This document shows, piece by piece, positions 28,307 to 29,502 of a DNA stretch of 29,502 nucleotides. A model generated the notes under the pieces. That model did no database searches and was not told the DNA's origin. It saw only the letters and a program-made list of their open reading frames with translations. A program made the position numbers and the translations under genes. How positions within the stretch are numbered: position 1 is the stretch's first letter; each line of letters begins with the position of its first letter. This DNA comes from Bacillota bacterium (GTDB taxonomy: Bacteria > Bacillota > Sulfobacillia > Symbiobacteriales > ZC4RG38), in NCBI GenBank assembly GCA_003242505.1, contig QGUP01000001.1, forward strand, positions 1 to 29,502, in the 5' to 3' direction.

Positions 28307-29502
28307 ATGAAGCGTCTGGGCACCCTCTTGACGGCGGCGGTGGCCACGGCCCTCACCCTCAGCCTGGTCGTCTACCCGGAGGAAGGGCTGGCCGCGGCCC
28401 GGGACGGGATGAAGATCTTCTTTGACATCGTCTTTCCCTCGCTGCTGCCGTTTTTCATTCTCTCAGAGATTCTGCTGGGGCTCGGAGTGGTCCACTTCCT
28501 GGGCGTCCTCTTCGAGCCCCTCATGCGCCCCCTCTTCAACGTCCCCGGCGAGGGGGCCTTCGCTCTCTCCATGGGGCTGGCGGCGGGGTACCCGATGGAC
28601 GCGGTGATCACAGCCAAGTTCCGCCGCCAGGGGCTCTGCACCCGGGTGGAGGGGGAGCGGCTCCTGGCCTTTACCAACACGGCGGACCCTCTCTTCATCT
28701 TCGGGGCCGTTGCCGTGGGGATGTTCGGCCTGCCCTGGCTCGGGGCCCGGCTGGCCCTGGCCCACTACGCCGGGGCCTTCCTGGTGGGGATCGCCTTCCG
28801 CTTCTACGGGGCGGGGGACCAGGAGGAGTTGCGGAAGGAGAAGCGCCGGGAAGGGAACCTCCTCGGCCGCGCGGTGGCCCGGCTGGTCGCGGCCCGGCGG
28901 GAGGATGGCCGGCCCCTGGGCCAGCTCCTGGGGGATGCGGTGACGGACTCGGTCCGGACCCTCCTCATGATCTGCGGGTTCATCGTCCTCTTCAGCGTCT
29001 TCGTCCGGCTGCTTGCGGTGATGCGGCTCGACGCGCTGGTGGCGGTTCCCCTGGGGCAGGTCTTCCGGATCCTGGGGCTCAGCCCGGAACTGGTCCCCGC
29101 GGCGGTGGCCGGGCTCCTGGAGATCGACCTGGGCACCGTGGCGGCCAGCGCGGCGCCGGTCCCCCTGGTCCAGCGGGCGCTGGTGGCCTCAGCCATCATC
29201 GCCTGGTCCGGCCTCTCGGTCCACGGCCAGGTGGCCAGCGTCCTGACCGGGACCGATATCCGGATGGGCCCCTATGCGGTGGCCCGGCTGCTCCACGCGG
29301 TGCTGGCGGCCCTCTTCACGGTGCCGGCTCTCCAGGGGGCGGCGGCCCTCGGCCGGCCTACGGTCCCGGTCTTCAGCCCCCTGTCCCCGGCCGGCGGCTT
29401 CTGGCAGCACCTCATCCATGCCGCCACCTGGGCCCTGGCCATGCCCGCGGGGGCGCTGGCGGTGGGGGTCGCCGCCGCGGCCCTGACCGGCGGCCTCCGC
29501 TG
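28307..29502 (+). CDS. ylbJ: sporulation integral membrane protein YlbJ (partial, runs off the edge)
   Basis: 398 codons are visible with no stop before the window ends. The Bacillus protein is about 400 aa, so it is nearly complete. It belongs to the nucleoside-recognition (Gate) domain membrane family. The sequence shows the N-terminal FPSLLPFFILSEILLGLG, then MGLAAGYPMDAVI and the conserved TNTADPLFIFGAVAVGMFG, and later GLLEIDLGT and AWSGLSVHGQVAS. YlbJ is made in the mother cell under sigma-E in Bacillus and is needed for spore cortex formation. A GGGAGG lies 11 nt before the ATG. An upstream TATACAT (28256-28262) partly resembles a sigma-E -10 element, but no -35 is evident. It is the best evidence that the organism forms spores. 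Confidence 0.92.
   Translation, partial: MKRLGTLLTAAVATALTLSLVVYPEEGLAAARDGMKIFFDIVFPSLLPFFILSEILLGLGVVHFLGVLFEPLMRPLFNVPGEGAFALSMGLAAGYPMDAVITAKFRRQGLCTRVEGERLLAFTNTADPLFIFGAVAVGMFGLPWLGARLALAHYAGAFLVGIAFRFYGAGDQEELRKEKRREGNLLGRAVARLVAARREDGRPLGQLLGDAVTDSVRTLLMICGFIVLFSVFVRLLAVMRLDALVAVPLGQVFRILGLSPELVPAAVAGLLEIDLGTVAASAAPVPLVQRALVASAIIAWSGLSVHGQVASVLTGTDIRMGPYAVARLLHAVLAALFTVPALQGAAALGRPTVPVFSPLSPAGGFWQHLIHAATWALAMPAGALAVGVAAAALTGGLR

Noticed and set aside
1..29502. Insertion sequences, prophage or integrase attachment sites
   Set aside because: No transposase, integrase or flanking target duplications were seen. The repeats present are tandem and locus-specific.

Overview
The window is GC-rich throughout (judged by eye, roughly 70%, not computed). 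Genes are tightly packed, many start with GTG or TTG, and most have strong AGGAGG-type ribosome binding sites. A YlbJ-type sporulation membrane protein runs off the right edge. The best guess is a high-GC, endospore-forming Bacillota of the Thermaerobacter / Symbiobacterium / Limnochordia kind. That placement is inference; there is no rRNA or other marker here. I saw no tRNA, rRNA, CRISPR array, transposase or integrase.

Layout. (1) 87-794 (+): a secreted lytic transglycosylase-like protein, meeting a DegV-family protein (858-1712, -) head-on across a shared terminator. (2) 1805-5971 (-): a nucleoside breakdown block with two nucleoside hydrolases, pseudouridine-5'-phosphate glycosidase (PsuG) and a PfkB-family kinase (PsuK-like). 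A degenerate repeat array of about 20-nt units interrupts it. (3) 6167-8201 (-): a GAF histidine kinase / NarL-type response regulator pair with its own promoter. (4) 8420-17438 (-): an aerobic, form I molybdenum CO dehydrogenase operon, in transcription order coxM, coxS, coxL, coxG, an XdhC-YHS fusion, coxD (MoxR ATPase), coxE (VWA) and a second xdhC. A perfect TATAAT and an 11-bp perfect inverted repeat lie upstream. (5) 17821-19921 (-): a MocA-type molybdopterin cytidylyltransferase with a YqeC-like N-terminal half, and an orphan alpha subunit of a class I fumarase/tartrate dehydratase. (6) 20474-22207 (-): a KhtT/KhtU-type K+/H+ antiporter pair. (7) 22607-23968 (-): a polytopic membrane protein of unknown function. 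(8) 24417-28175: two paralogous lipoproteins on the + strand flanking a lower-GC beta-propeller-like lipoprotein on the - strand. (9) 28307 to the edge (+): ylbJ.

How it works together. CoxMSL oxidises CO to CO2, and CoxG may link it to the membrane quinone pool. MocA makes the cytosine dinucleotide form of the Mo cofactor; the XdhC proteins and CoxD/CoxE insert and mature it. The nucleoside block cleaves ribonucleosides and pseudouridine-5'-phosphate to base plus (phospho)ribose. The kinase/regulator pair sits between the two blocks and could control either.

The most unusual sequence-level features are: (a) CoxL reads AHRCSFR where the form I signature is AYxCSFR; (b) a perfect dyad covers the -35 position of the cox promoter; (c) short degenerate tandem repeats with a different period at each site (9, 10, 15, 18, 20, 30, 33, 39/40 and 46 nt) recur at or just after gene 3' ends across the window.
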